The translations under genes were made by a program, and so were the position numbers. A model generated the notes under the pieces. It did not search any database. It worked only from the letters and a program-made list of their open reading frames with translations, and had not been told where the DNA came from. 64,000 bases of DNA from Nocardia panacis (GTDB lineage: Bacteria; Actinomycetota; Actinomycetes; Mycobacteriales; Mycobacteriaceae). Positions 44,714-53,162 of this stretch are shown here, one piece after another (positions within the stretch are counted from its first letter, which is position 1; the number at the start of each line of letters is the position of its first letter). The stretch spans positions 434,001-498,000 of the forward strand of contig NZ_QZFU01000019.1 of NCBI RefSeq assembly GCF_003598715.1. Direction: 5' to 3'.

Positions 44714-45970
44714 TCAGATCGGCGGCAGCCGGAACGTCCCGAGATGCGCCTTGGCGTAGGCGATGTATCTGGCCAGGTCGGCGCTCGGGTTCTGGAAACT
44801 GCGCACGATCTCGGCTTCGAGCAATTGCGCCTTCGCCGAGGTGATCTCGGGGAAGGGGAGGCGCGCCGAGGAGCCCTTGGTGACCACCTCGCGCAGCGCC
44901 GTCAGCAGGGCGTAGGTCACCTTGAAATCCTCTTGGAATCGGCCGAGATCGGCGGCCTTCATATAGCCGAGCACTTCGCCCGCTCCGACGATCCCTTGGA
45001 TCTTCGTCATGCGGGCCGTATCGCCCGCGACCTCGGCGTAGAAGTACTCGATTCCGTAGGACTGCCCTTCTTGATAGCTACCGCCACCGACGGCGGAGGA
45101 CACCGCCGCTACGTGCCCGGTATGGGAGAACTCGTGCAGCAGCAGCACGGCCAAACGCTTGTCGTCCCAGGTCAGTACGTCCGATCGCAAGGTCGTCGAG
45201 GTGAAGCCGAGGGTGGTGTCGGTCTCGGCCAAGCGGTCCGCCCGGCGCGCTCGCGCCTCCTCGTCCGGCGACATCTTCTTGATGCTGTTGAAGAAGCCCG
45301 AATAGAACTTGAAGAAGGCGAACGCGACCTCGTAGGTCTTGGACTCGAGGGCCAATTTGATGATTCCGGAACGGATCCTCGCGACCACATCGGCACCGAG
45401 GCCGCCGTTGCTTTTCTCGAAATCCCTTGCGGCGTCGCCGAATTGCTCCGTATCGTGCAGGTCGGCGGCGGCCGGGTCCTCGTTGGTCGGCGCGCACGCG
45501 ATGGCGAGTTGGGAGCCGGATACCGGCGTTGGCGCCAGGCCCGCCAGTGCTCCAACGGCCGCTCGCCGCGCTTCGTGCTCCTCGCCTGCGGTGCTGCGCC
45601 GGATCGCCTCGGTGGGCACGGCATCGCGCTGCTGGACGGCATGGCCGAGTTCGTGGGCGAGCAGCATGCGGCCACCGACCGACTCCGGTCGATAGCGACC
45701 CGCACCGAAGACTATGTGCCTGCCGATGGTGTACGCCGAGGCGTTCAACTCCTGCGCGGATCGGGCCGCCGCCGGATCCGAGTGGACGCGGATGTCGGAG
45801 AAGTCGACACCGAAACGGGATTCGAAGTCGGCGCGTGTCGCCGTGGGTAGCGGGTGGCCGGACTCTTCTTGCGCCAGACCGACTATCGGCGCTTTGCCCT
45901 GGTTTATCGGACGCGTGGTCTTGCCGGTGGGAAGCTGCTGCGCCGACTCTTTGCTGACACGTGCGAACAT
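44714..45970 (-). CDS. DUF4157-domain protein with two HExxH-type motifs
   Basis: About 418 residues. The N-terminal 130 residues are a DUF4157 (eCIS-core) domain: PLPTATRADFESRFGVDFSDIRVHSD, FGAGRYRP, and the metalloprotease motif LLAHELGHAVQQ. The C-terminal half (after residue 170) is unrelated and has a second zinc motif LLLHEFSHTGHV near residue 270. DUF4157 proteins accompany contractile injection systems or toxins as cargo, but no such genes are near. No signal peptide is seen. Both motifs could be active proteases; this combination is unfamiliar to me. Confidence 0.75.
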   Translation of the reverse strand: MFARVSKESAQQLPTGKTTRPINQGKAPIVGLAQEESGHPLPTATRADFESRFGVDFSDIRVHSDPAAARSAQELNASAYTIGRHIVFGAGRYRPESVGGRMLLAHELGHAVQQRDAVPTEAIRRSTAGEEHEARRAAVGALAGLAPTPVSGSQLAIACAPTNEDPAAADLHDTEQFGDAARDFEKSNGGLGADVVARIRSGIIKLALESKTYEVAFAFFKFYSGFFNSIKKMSPDEEARARRADRLAETDTTLGFTSTTLRSDVLTWDDKRLAVLLLHEFSHTGHVAAVSSAVGGGSYQEGQSYGIEYFYAEVAGDTARMTKIQGIVGAGEVLGYMKAADLGRFQEDFKVTYALLTALREVVTKGSSARLPFPEITSAKAQLLEAEIVRSFQNPSADLARYIAYAKAHLGTFRLPPI

Positions 45971-46055
45971 CACGCACCCCCGAGTGGACAGACGTTTTCT
46001 CCAGGATAGTCGAGGGCGTGCCCGGCTCGGCCTGTTCGGACCGGTGAACGAACCG

Positions 46056-46502
46056 CTACCCGGCCAGCCGTCGCCCTACTTCACCGAGCCCCTCGGCGAT
46101 GGCCCGCGACTGCGCGGGTGTGAGCACGTCGATGAGCGCCCGTCGCACCGTCGCGACATGTCCGGGCGCGACCTCCCGCAATCTGGTCCGCCCCTGTTCG
46201 GTGAGCACCGCGACGATCCCCCGCACATCGGTCGGGCAGGTCTCGCGCCGGACCAATCCGGCCTTCTCCAACTGGGTCACCTGGTAGCTGAGGCCGCTCT
46301 TGGAGGTGTAGAGCGCGTCGGCGAGTTCGGACATGCGCAGGCGGCCCGCCACGCTGTCGGCGAGCCGGACGAGCACTTCGTACTGGGTGTGCGACAGGCC
46401 CTCCCCCTTGAGTTGCTGATCGATCTCGCGACCCACCAGCGCGCCAGCGGCCAGGAAGGCATGCCACATCCGCATTTCCTGCGTATCGAGCCATTCGGTC
46501 AC
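46056..46502 (-). CDS. MarR-family regulator
   Basis: A 148-residue winged-helix repressor: LSHTQYEVLVRLADS, the HTH region MSELADALYTSKSGLSYQVTQLEKAGLV, and the wing RRETCPTDVRGIVAVLTEQGR. Start GTG 46502. Divergent from an extradiol dioxygenase gene, with two perfect palindromes between them, so autorepression and control of the dioxygenase are likely. Confidence 0.92.
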   Translation of the reverse strand: MTEWLDTQEMRMWHAFLAAGALVGREIDQQLKGEGLSHTQYEVLVRLADSVAGRLRMSELADALYTSKSGLSYQVTQLEKAGLVRRETCPTDVRGIVAVLTEQGRTRLREVAPGHVATVRRALIDVLTPAQSRAIAEGLGEVGRRLAG

Positions 46503-46519
46503 CCACGCACCCTATCGCC

Positions 46520-46565
46520 TTGTTCAAATTTGAACAAAGAGGTACCGTTGAGTTCAAATTTGAAC
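46520..46565. promoter_or_regulatory. Twin perfect MarR operators
   Basis: GTTCAAATTTGAAC occurs at 46522-46535 and 46552-46565, 30 bp apart. The first extends to an 18-bp perfect palindrome, TTGTTCAAATTTGAACAA (46520-46537). They fill the 88-bp divergent spacer, on one face of the helix, where a MarR dimer pair would block both promoters. Confidence 0.88.
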
Positions 46566-46590
46566 CAACTCGAAGCGAGGAGACCGCCGG

Positions 46591-47361
46591 ATGACCCGCA
46601 TGCCCGTCCTGTACCTGTCGCACGGCGCACCGCCGCTGGCCGACCATCCGCGCTGGCCCGCCGAACTCGCCGCCTGGGCGGGCGACCTACCCCGCCCGCG
46701 CGCCATCCTGATGATCTCCGCGCACTGGGAGGCCGCCCCCATCGCGCTCGGCGCGACCACCACCGTCCCGCTCACCTACGACTTCTGGGGTTTCCCGCAG
46801 CGGTACTACCAGGTCACCTACCCGGCGCCGGGCGCACCGGACCTGGCCGAGCAGGTCCGCAAACTGCTGAGCGGACCCGGCGCCGGCGTGGTGGACGTGC
46901 CCGAACGCGGACTCGACCACGGCGCCTACGTCCCGCTGAAGGAGATGTATCCCGAGGCCGACATCCCGGTGCTGCAACTGTCCATGCCCACCCTGAACCC
47001 GGTCGAACTCATGGCCCTGGGCCGCAAGCTGACCCCACTGCGCGATATGGGCGTGCTCATCGTGGGCAGCGGCTTCTTCACCCACAATCTCGACGCGCTC
47101 ACCGGCGATGACGCACTGGTCTATCCGTTCACTGCGGAATTCGACGAATGGGGTCGAGAAGCGCTGGCCGCCAACGATATCGACGCACTGCTCGACTTCG
47201 CCCATCGCGCGCCCACCCCCGAACTGGCGCATCCGCGCACCGAGCATTTCGCGCCGCTGTTCGTCAGCCTCGGCGCGGGCGAGGACGATCTGCGCACCCA
47301 GCGCACCGTCATCGACGGCTACTGGCAGGGCATGGCCCGGCGCTCCGTCCAACTCGGCTGA
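46591..47361 (+). CDS. LigB/YgiD-type extradiol dioxygenase family
   Basis: A 256-residue class III extradiol ring-cleavage dioxygenase, similar to YgiD (4,5-DOPA extradiol dioxygenase). Zinc/iron histidines are in YLSHGAPP, ISAHWE, and GLDHGAYVPLKEMYPEA, and a C-terminal GSGFFTHNL is conserved. In YgiD it opens the ring of DOPA-type substrates. ATG 46591 follows GAGGAGACC. Regulated by the adjacent MarR protein through twin operators. Confidence 0.9.
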   Translation: MTRMPVLYLSHGAPPLADHPRWPAELAAWAGDLPRPRAILMISAHWEAAPIALGATTTVPLTYDFWGFPQRYYQVTYPAPGAPDLAEQVRKLLSGPGAGVVDVPERGLDHGAYVPLKEMYPEADIPVLQLSMPTLNPVELMALGRKLTPLRDMGVLIVGSGFFTHNLDALTGDDALVYPFTAEFDEWGREALAANDIDALLDFAHRAPTPELAHPRTEHFAPLFVSLGAGEDDLRTQRTVIDGYWQGMARRSVQLG

Positions 47362-47481
47362 TCCGCCCGAGCAATCCCGCCAAAACGGACACGTCCGAGC
47401 GGTCCAGTAGACTACCCGCGCAGGTATAACAGGTCACAGCAAGTCGGCCAGGGGGCCCGACTGATTCAGAGAGGCGCGTGC

Positions 47482-48690
47482 ATGTCCCGCCGCTATAGAT
47501 CCTCTGCCGCAACAGGTTTGGTCCTGTTCGTGGCACTGGTGCTCGCCGCGTGCTCCGGCACGCCGAACGCGGCGAACAGTCCAACGCCGCCCGCGCCCAA
47601 GATCAGCATCGATCCGGCGGGTGGTTCGGATATCGATCCACTCGCGCCCATCCGGATCAGCGCGACCGACGGCATGCTCACCGCGGTGAACATGACCAAC
47701 GAGGACGGCAAACCGGTCGAGGGCATCTTCACCCCCGATATGACGGCGTGGAAGCCCACCGGCCCGCTCGGCTACGGCCACACCTACACCGTCAACGCCG
47801 AGGGCGTCACCATCACCGGCAAACTTGGGCCGATGAGCGCGTCCTTCGCCACCTTGAAACCGCGCAACCAGACGAAGGTGTACCTGAACACCACGGGCGG
47901 TCAGTCGCTCAATGACGGCGGCACCTACGGGGTCGGCACGGTCGTGGTCGCGCACTTCGACGAGGACATCCCCGACCATGCCGCCGCCGAAAAGCGGCTC
48001 ACCGTTACCACGCAGCCGCCGGTGCAGGGTTCCTGGTACTGGGTCGACGAGCGCAACGCGCACTGGCGGCCGCAGCAGTACTACGCGTCGGGCACGAAGG
48101 TCACCGTCACCGCCAATATCTATGGCGCACAGCTGGGTCAAGGCATCTACGGCCAGGAGGACAGCAAGACCTCCTTCACCATCGGCGCCTCGCACGTCTC
48201 GATCGCCGACGACAACACCCACCAGGTGCAGGTTTTCGAGAACGGTCAGCTCATTCGCACCCTGCCCACCTCGATGGGACGCGGCGGCAGCGAGAACGTC
48301 GGCAACAAGGTCATCACCTTCTGGACCATGCCCGGCACCTACACGGTGATGGACAAGGCCAACCCGGTGATCATGGACTCCTCCACCTACGGGCTGCCGG
48401 TCAACTCCAAGCTGGGCTACAAGGAGGCCATCGGCTGGGCCACCCGCATCAGCACCGACGGCATCTACCTGCACGCGCTCGACTCGACGATCTGGGCGCA
48501 GGGCAGCACCAATGTCTCGCACGGCTGCCTCAATCTGAGCAGTGAGAACGCGCGCTGGTTCTTCGATTTCGCGGTGCCCGGCGATGTGGTCGAGGTGCGC
48601 AATACCGGTGGGTCGCCGCTCGAGATCTGGCAGAACGGCGACTGGACGATGCCGTGGGATCAGTGGGTGCAGGGCAGCGCGCTGCATTAG
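47482..48690 (+). CDS. L,D-transpeptidase lipoprotein
   Basis: A 402-residue peptidoglycan cross-linking enzyme of the LdtMt2 type. N-terminal signal with lipobox VLAAC (Cys about residue 24); then two immunoglobulin-like domains (residues 40-250) and a YkuD domain with the active-site HGCLNLSSEN (Cys in SHGCLN) and the His in IYLHALDST. It forms 3-3 cross-links between meso-diaminopimelate residues. ATG 47482 follows GAGAGGCGCGTGC. Upstream gene is unrelated. Confidence 0.94.
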   Translation: MSRRYRSSAATGLVLFVALVLAACSGTPNAANSPTPPAPKISIDPAGGSDIDPLAPIRISATDGMLTAVNMTNEDGKPVEGIFTPDMTAWKPTGPLGYGHTYTVNAEGVTITGKLGPMSASFATLKPRNQTKVYLNTTGGQSLNDGGTYGVGTVVVAHFDEDIPDHAAAEKRLTVTTQPPVQGSWYWVDERNAHWRPQQYYASGTKVTVTANIYGAQLGQGIYGQEDSKTSFTIGASHVSIADDNTHQVQVFENGQLIRTLPTSMGRGGSENVGNKVITFWTMPGTYTVMDKANPVIMDSSTYGLPVNSKLGYKEAIGWATRISTDGIYLHALDSTIWAQGSTNVSHGCLNLSSENARWFFDFAVPGDVVEVRNTGGSPLEIWQNGDWTMPWDQWVQGSALH

Positions 48691-48741
48691 GGCGCTGCCG
48701 GCGATAGACCCGCGCACGGCCGGGGCGAAGGCGGAGGTGCG

Positions 48742-49488
48742 CTATCCGTAGCTTTGGCTCGGTGCCTGCACCGGATGGAGTTCGGTGACGGTCAGCGTCG
48801 GGGTCATATAGTTCTCGGGGCGGGCGGAATCGTGGACCACCTTGCCGCGCACCGAGATCCAGGCCCCGTCCTCCGGTCGGCCCAGGTCGCCGTTCAAGTG
48901 GATGCGCAGGGTCTGGGCGTCGGCCACACAGCAGGTGATGACGACTCGGGCCAGATCCCAGCCCTGCTGTGAGCCATCGGTGCGGATATCGCCGCCGTCG
49001 TCGGTGCGGACCAGGAAGCCGACGACGGTGATCTCGCGGCGGTCGAGTTCGCCGCTGTTGTCGTAGGAGGCGCGGTCGATCAGGTCGTACATGCGCATGG
49101 TCGGCGCGTCACCCGGTGGCAGGGCTCCGAAGGTGATCTTGTGCGGGGTCTTGATCCCGGTGCCCGCGCCGATCGAACCGGCCTGCGGTGTGGTGCCCGA
49201 TTGCACCGCGGCCGCGCCGAGCGCGGGTGGGACGATGAGCAGCAGCCCCGCCACCGGAGCGAGCAGCAGCCACTGCGGCGTGCCGCGATCGTGTTGGGGT
49301 TGCGCACGGCCCCGGCGGATATCGCGCCCGATCGCCACGGCGGCCAGTGCGAGCACCACCACCCCGCTGATCAGCAGATACGGATACAAACCGGGTTTGA
49401 CGTAGCGCAGGTAGGTGCCGTCCAGGGTGATCTTCAGCGTCGCGCCGCCGATCAGGAGCAGCAGCAGATTCTGGGTCACGCGATTCAT
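48742..49488 (-). CDS. TIGR03943-family protein
   Basis: A 248-residue protein with two N-terminal hydrophobic helices, a linker (RRGRAQPQHDRGT), and a C-terminal OB-like domain (ITVVGFLVRTDDGGD, CCVADAQTLRIHLNGD). In many bacteria this family is encoded beside an UPF0718/YraQ permease, as here. Its ATG 49488 overlaps the permease stop (ATGA), so they are coupled. Metal-related role is suggested by family association, not shown. Confidence 0.85.
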   Translation of the reverse strand: MNRVTQNLLLLLIGGATLKITLDGTYLRYVKPGLYPYLLISGVVVLALAAVAIGRDIRRGRAQPQHDRGTPQWLLLAPVAGLLLIVPPALGAAAVQSGTTPQAGSIGAGTGIKTPHKITFGALPPGDAPTMRMYDLIDRASYDNSGELDRREITVVGFLVRTDDGGDIRTDGSQQGWDLARVVITCCVADAQTLRIHLNGDLGRPEDGAWISVRGKVVHDSARPENYMTPTLTVTELHPVQAPSQSYG

Positions 49489-50489
49489 CGAGCGCCTCCG
49501 AGGAATAGATAGCCCGCGACCGCACCGCAGACGGTGGCCACCGCGAAGGTCAGCGGTGCGAAACGCAGCGCGAACCGACGGCCGAACGTGCCCGCCTGCA
49601 TGGCGAACAACTTCACATCCACCGCGGGACCGACCACGAGGAAGACCAACCTCGGCAGCAGCGGCAGACTCGACATGCTGGAGGCGACGAAAGCGTCGGC
49701 CTCCGAACACAATGCGAGCACCACCGCGAGCAGGGCCAACACCACGATCGACACCAGCATCTGGCCGGCGAGGTGGCGATACCACTGCGGTGGGACCAGC
49801 ACATGCAGCGCGGCCGCGGCGGCCGCGCCGATCACCAGGAAGGCCGCGGCCTGCAGGAAGTCGTGCCGGGCGGCCTCGGCGAACACCACCCGGCGTCGCC
49901 CGTCCGTCCCGCAGTGATCGTGTGCTCCGCCCTTGGGCCGCAACCACTCCGGACGACCCAGCCGCGTCCACAGCCAGCCCATGATCAGCGCCGTCGCCAG
50001 CGATCCCGCGAATCGCGCACCGACCATACCGGGCTCTCCCGGAAACGCCACCGCCGTCGCCACGAGCACCACGGGATTCACCGCGGGAGCGGATAAAAGG
50101 AAGGCGAAGGCGGCACCGCTCGGCGCGCCCTGATCGATCAGCCGCTTGGATACCGGGACCACACCGCATTCGCAGCCGGGCAGCGCCATTCCGGCCAGAC
50201 CTGCCACACCGACCGCCGCGGTCTCATTGCGCGGCAGGACGCGACGCAGCACCGCCGGGGAGACGAAGGCCGCGATGGCGCCGCTCATCACGACGCCCAA
50301 CACCAGGAATGGCAGCGCCTGAACGAAGACGCCCACGAATATGGTTGTGGCCGTTTGTAGTTCGGGAGTGCGGCCGACCCAGTCGACGAGCGGGGCACGA
50401 AATAGGATGCCGAGCCACGCGAGCACCACGAAGATATGCGTGGACGTCACCGGCACCCGCCGTGCCGCGACGACACCCGAATCCGACAT
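49485..50489 (-). CDS. UPF0718/YraQ permease family
   Basis: A 334-residue permease with about eight helices and the signatures PGCECGVVPVSKRLID and SAPAVNPVVL in the first half, and a second repeat near SEADAFVASSM. The cysteine-rich ECGVVP loop is conserved and may hold a metal or reactive substrate. ATG 50489 is chosen over a start at 50522. First gene of the two-gene unit; a TGACAA-containing sequence lies upstream at 50507-50531. Confidence 0.88.
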   Translation of the reverse strand: MSDSGVVAARRVPVTSTHIFVVLAWLGILFRAPLVDWVGRTPELQTATTIFVGVFVQALPFLVLGVVMSGAIAAFVSPAVLRRVLPRNETAAVGVAGLAGMALPGCECGVVPVSKRLIDQGAPSGAAFAFLLSAPAVNPVVLVATAVAFPGEPGMVGARFAGSLATALIMGWLWTRLGRPEWLRPKGGAHDHCGTDGRRRVVFAEAARHDFLQAAAFLVIGAAAAAALHVLVPPQWYRHLAGQMLVSIVVLALLAVVLALCSEADAFVASSMSSLPLLPRLVFLVVGPAVDVKLFAMQAGTFGRRFALRFAPLTFAVATVCGAVAGYLFLGGAR

Positions 50490-50506
50490 GCGCCCTCCGA
50501 CCGAGG

Positions 50507-50531
50507 TTGATGACAATGACAACGGTTACAA
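50507..50531 (-). promoter_or_regulatory. Possible Fur/Zur-type box
   Basis: The stretch contains TGACAATGACAA direct hexamers and an imperfect dyad TGACAACGGTTACA, which faintly resembles Fur-family boxes of actinobacteria. Only weakly supported; listed because the downstream permease family is often metal-linked. Confidence 0.25.
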
Positions 50532-50612
50532 ACTAGTCGATCGACGTCTTGGACCCGCGCGAATACTCCCATCCGCGCGCGGGTTTCGCGCGCGGGCCGG
50601 AGGATGACGAAT

Positions 50613-51908
50613 ATGTCAGTGACCGACCAGAGCCTCCCGTCCGGCGCGCGATTCGCCAGGATCGTCGCCGCGAGCGTGGCGGGCACCACCATCGAGTTCT
50701 ACGATTTCTTCCTCTACGGACTGGCGGCCGCGCTCGTCTTCAACAAGGTCTTCTTCCCCACCGACGATCCGCTGACCGGCGTGCTGCTCTCGCTGATCAC
50801 CTACGGCGTCGGCTTTCTGGCGCGTCCGCTCGGCGGGGTGCTGTTCGGCCATCTCGGCGACCGGATGGGCCGCCGCCGGACCCTGTCGTTCACGCTGATG
50901 CTGATGGGCGCGGCCACGGTCGCCATCGGCTTGATTCCCTCCTACGCGAGTATCGGTGTGGCCGCGCCGATCCTGTTGCTCGCGCTGCGCCTGATCCAGG
51001 GCCTCGCGCTGGGCGGCGAGTGGGGTGGGGCGATTCTGCTTGTCGCCGAACACGGTTCGGCCAAACACCGCGGCTTCTGGACCAGTTGGCCGCAGACGGG
51101 CGGACCGATCGGGAATTTGCTGGCCACCGGCGTACTCGCGCTGCTGGGGCTCGGCATCACCAATTCCCAATTCCAGCAGTGGGGTTGGCGGATCCCGTTC
51201 CTGCTGTCGGTCGTGCTGGTGGCCATCGGCCTGTGGTTGCGGCACGCGGTCGAGGAGTCGCCGCTGTTCCGGGCGACGCGCGTCCCCGAGGGCGCGCCGG
51301 TGTGGATCGTACTGCGCCGCTTCCCGAAACAGGTGCTGCTCGCGGCGCTGGCCGATGTCGGGGAGAAGGCTACCTACTACACCTTCAGCATCTTCCTGCT
51401 GGCCTATCTCACCCAGATCGTGCACGCGCCCAAGTCGACCGCGCTCACGGCCATCACCATCGCCTCCGGCTTCCAGGCGGTGGCCATCGTCGGCGGCGGA
51501 TGGCTCGGCGATCGATACGGACGGCAGCCGACCAGCGTGCTGCTCGCCGTGCTCATCGGGGCGTGGGCGATCATCGGGCTGCCCATGGTCGACACCGGGA
51601 CCACACCGCGGATCACGCTGGTGATCACCGTGGGACTGACCCTGCACGGGTTGTTGACCGGTGCGCAGGCGCCCTTCTTCGCCGAACTGTTCCCCAGCGA
51701 GGTGCGCTACACCGGCGCGTCGCTGGGTTATCAGTTGGCGACGGTCGTCGGTGGCGCGCTGATACCGATCATCGGAACCGCACTGCTGCACCGGTATCCG
51801 TCCACCGAGCCGATCACACTGCTGCTCTGCGCGACCCTCGTGTGCACCGCGGGCGCGTTCCTGTGGGCCGGGGAGACCAGGAAGCGGGATTTGCGGAACA
51901 TCTCCTGA
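50613..51908 (+). CDS. MHS-family MFS transporter
   Basis: A 431-residue twelve-helix transporter of the metabolite:H+ symporter family. The motif GHLGDRMGRRRTL follows helix 2, ALGGEWGGA lies in helix 4-5, and GWLGDRYGRQPT repeats it in the second half. Likely imports a carboxylate, osmolyte or similar. ATG 50613 sits nine bases after GGAGG; an ATG at 50604 is too close to that site. It is divergent from the permease unit. Confidence 0.92.
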   Translation: MSVTDQSLPSGARFARIVAASVAGTTIEFYDFFLYGLAAALVFNKVFFPTDDPLTGVLLSLITYGVGFLARPLGGVLFGHLGDRMGRRRTLSFTLMLMGAATVAIGLIPSYASIGVAAPILLLALRLIQGLALGGEWGGAILLVAEHGSAKHRGFWTSWPQTGGPIGNLLATGVLALLGLGITNSQFQQWGWRIPFLLSVVLVAIGLWLRHAVEESPLFRATRVPEGAPVWIVLRRFPKQVLLAALADVGEKATYYTFSIFLLAYLTQIVHAPKSTALTAITIASGFQAVAIVGGGWLGDRYGRQPTSVLLAVLIGAWAIIGLPMVDTGTTPRITLVITVGLTLHGLLTGAQAPFFAELFPSEVRYTGASLGYQLATVVGGALIPIIGTALLHRYPSTEPITLLLCATLVCTAGAFLWAGETRKRDLRNIS

Positions 51909-51945
51909 ATCGGGTTGCGAGCCAGTTTGAGTACAACGCAAGCTA

Positions 51946-52289
51946 CGTTTACCCGTCCCCGCCGGCCATCGCGGGCGCGATCGGCGCATGCTGCTCGCCC
52001 ACCCGCATGCGGTACCGCTGCCGGCCACCCATCCGTCGACACCGAGGCGGCGGTGCCGTTACTGGCGGGAGTATTGGAGCAATTCGAAGCCGCCGGAATC
52101 CCGCGGGATCGGGGGCTGATGATCCTGCAATCGGTGGGCGTCTTCGTCTTGGGACACTCACTCGCGCAGGTCGGGACGCCGCCGGGGGTGGAGCAGGCGG
52201 CCCCAGACCCGGCGCCCGCCTACTACGACGAATGGTTCGAGACCGGGCTACGGGCGATGGTCACCGGATTCCAGCAGCAGCACGAATAG
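51946..52289 (+). pseudogene. TetR-family regulator remnant
   Basis: The DNA reads as the ligand-binding half of a TetR protein, MLLAHPHAVPLPATHPS in one frame up to about 52032, then VDTEAAVPLLAGVLEQFEAAG in the next frame, to the stop at 52289. The DNA-binding domain is missing upstream and a single-base frameshift joins the two parts. I take it as a decayed regulator, perhaps formerly controlling the MFS transporter. No complete start or HTH can be found. Confidence 0.65.
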
Positions 52290-52290
52290 T

Positions 52291-53058
52291 TCAAACCTGT
52301 TTGGCAGCGTCGATCGTGCGACGCAGACCGTCGCCCACGAACAGCGACTGTTGCGGAACCTGTTTGCCATTGACGAAAACCGTTGGCGTGCCGGTAATCC
52401 CGCTACCGGCCACCTCGCGGCTGATCCGCTGGACGTAGCCGTCGTACTTGTCCTCGGAAATCGCCTGCGCGACAGCGGGATCGGTGTAGCCGGCCTGCGC
52501 GGCCAACTCGATCAACCGATCATCGGGAAGACCCTTGCCGCCCTCCGGAGGCTGCGCGGCATACATGGCCGTGAACCACGACTGGAACTTCGCCGGATCG
52601 GCGGCGGCCACGACGAAAGCCGCGTTGGCCGCGCGCGAGGCATACCTGGTGCCGGAGGAAGCATTGTCGAGGAACGAGACGACGTTGTATTCGACCGCGG
52701 TGGAACCATTGGCCACCTCATCGGCGAGCGTCTGCGCATTGGCGGCCTCGAAGCTCTTACAGACCGGGCATTGCAGATCGGAGACGATGCGCACCGTCAC
52801 CTTGGCGTCCGGTTTGCCGAGACGGATGGCTCCGGTATCGGTGAGCGAAGCGGCCACACCATCGGCCGACACCCCGGTCACCACCGGAGTCGGACCCGCG
52901 CTGTTCGAATGCGATTTACGCACCGCCAGACTGATCCCGATCCCCGCCACCAGGGCGATCAGCACCCCCGCCACCGCGACCTGAACGATGACATTGCGCC
53001 TGCGATCGGACCTTCTGGTCGCCGCGACAACATTGCTCTTGCTCACCTCGGGACTCAC
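52291..53058 (-). CDS. DsbA-like thioredoxin-fold membrane-anchored protein
   Basis: A 255-residue protein with one N-terminal helix (VAVAGVLIALVAGIGISLAV) and an extracytoplasmic DsbA-like domain with active site SDLQCPVCKSF (CPVC) and GTPTVFVNG (cis-Pro). Oxidises or isomerises thiols in the cell envelope. GTG 53058 start. Divergent from a second DsbA-like gene (53163), 104 bp apart. Confidence 0.88.
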   Translation of the reverse strand: MSPEVSKSNVVAATRRSDRRRNVIVQVAVAGVLIALVAGIGISLAVRKSHSNSAGPTPVVTGVSADGVAASLTDTGAIRLGKPDAKVTVRIVSDLQCPVCKSFEAANAQTLADEVANGSTAVEYNVVSFLDNASSGTRYASRAANAAFVVAAADPAKFQSWFTAMYAAQPPEGGKGLPDDRLIELAAQAGYTDPAVAQAISEDKYDGYVQRISREVAGSGITGTPTVFVNGKQVPQQSLFVGDGLRRTIDAAKQV

Positions 53059-53162
53059 CCGCCTTCCTGTCCGTCGCCATCATGGCGGCCCAACCTTAGA
53101 AAATGCCGAGCGGCGTCGCCCGCCTCCGCAGGCGCGCCCCTGGTTGCGGCAGAGTGGTCCGG

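Noticed and set aside
47434..47465. Short hairpin before the L,D-transpeptidase
   Set aside because: AGTCGG/CCGACT arms are short and could be chance in this GC content.
47434..48717. Minus-strand 427-codon frame opposite the L,D-transpeptidase
   Set aside because: Shadow frame; all recognisable motifs are on the plus strand.
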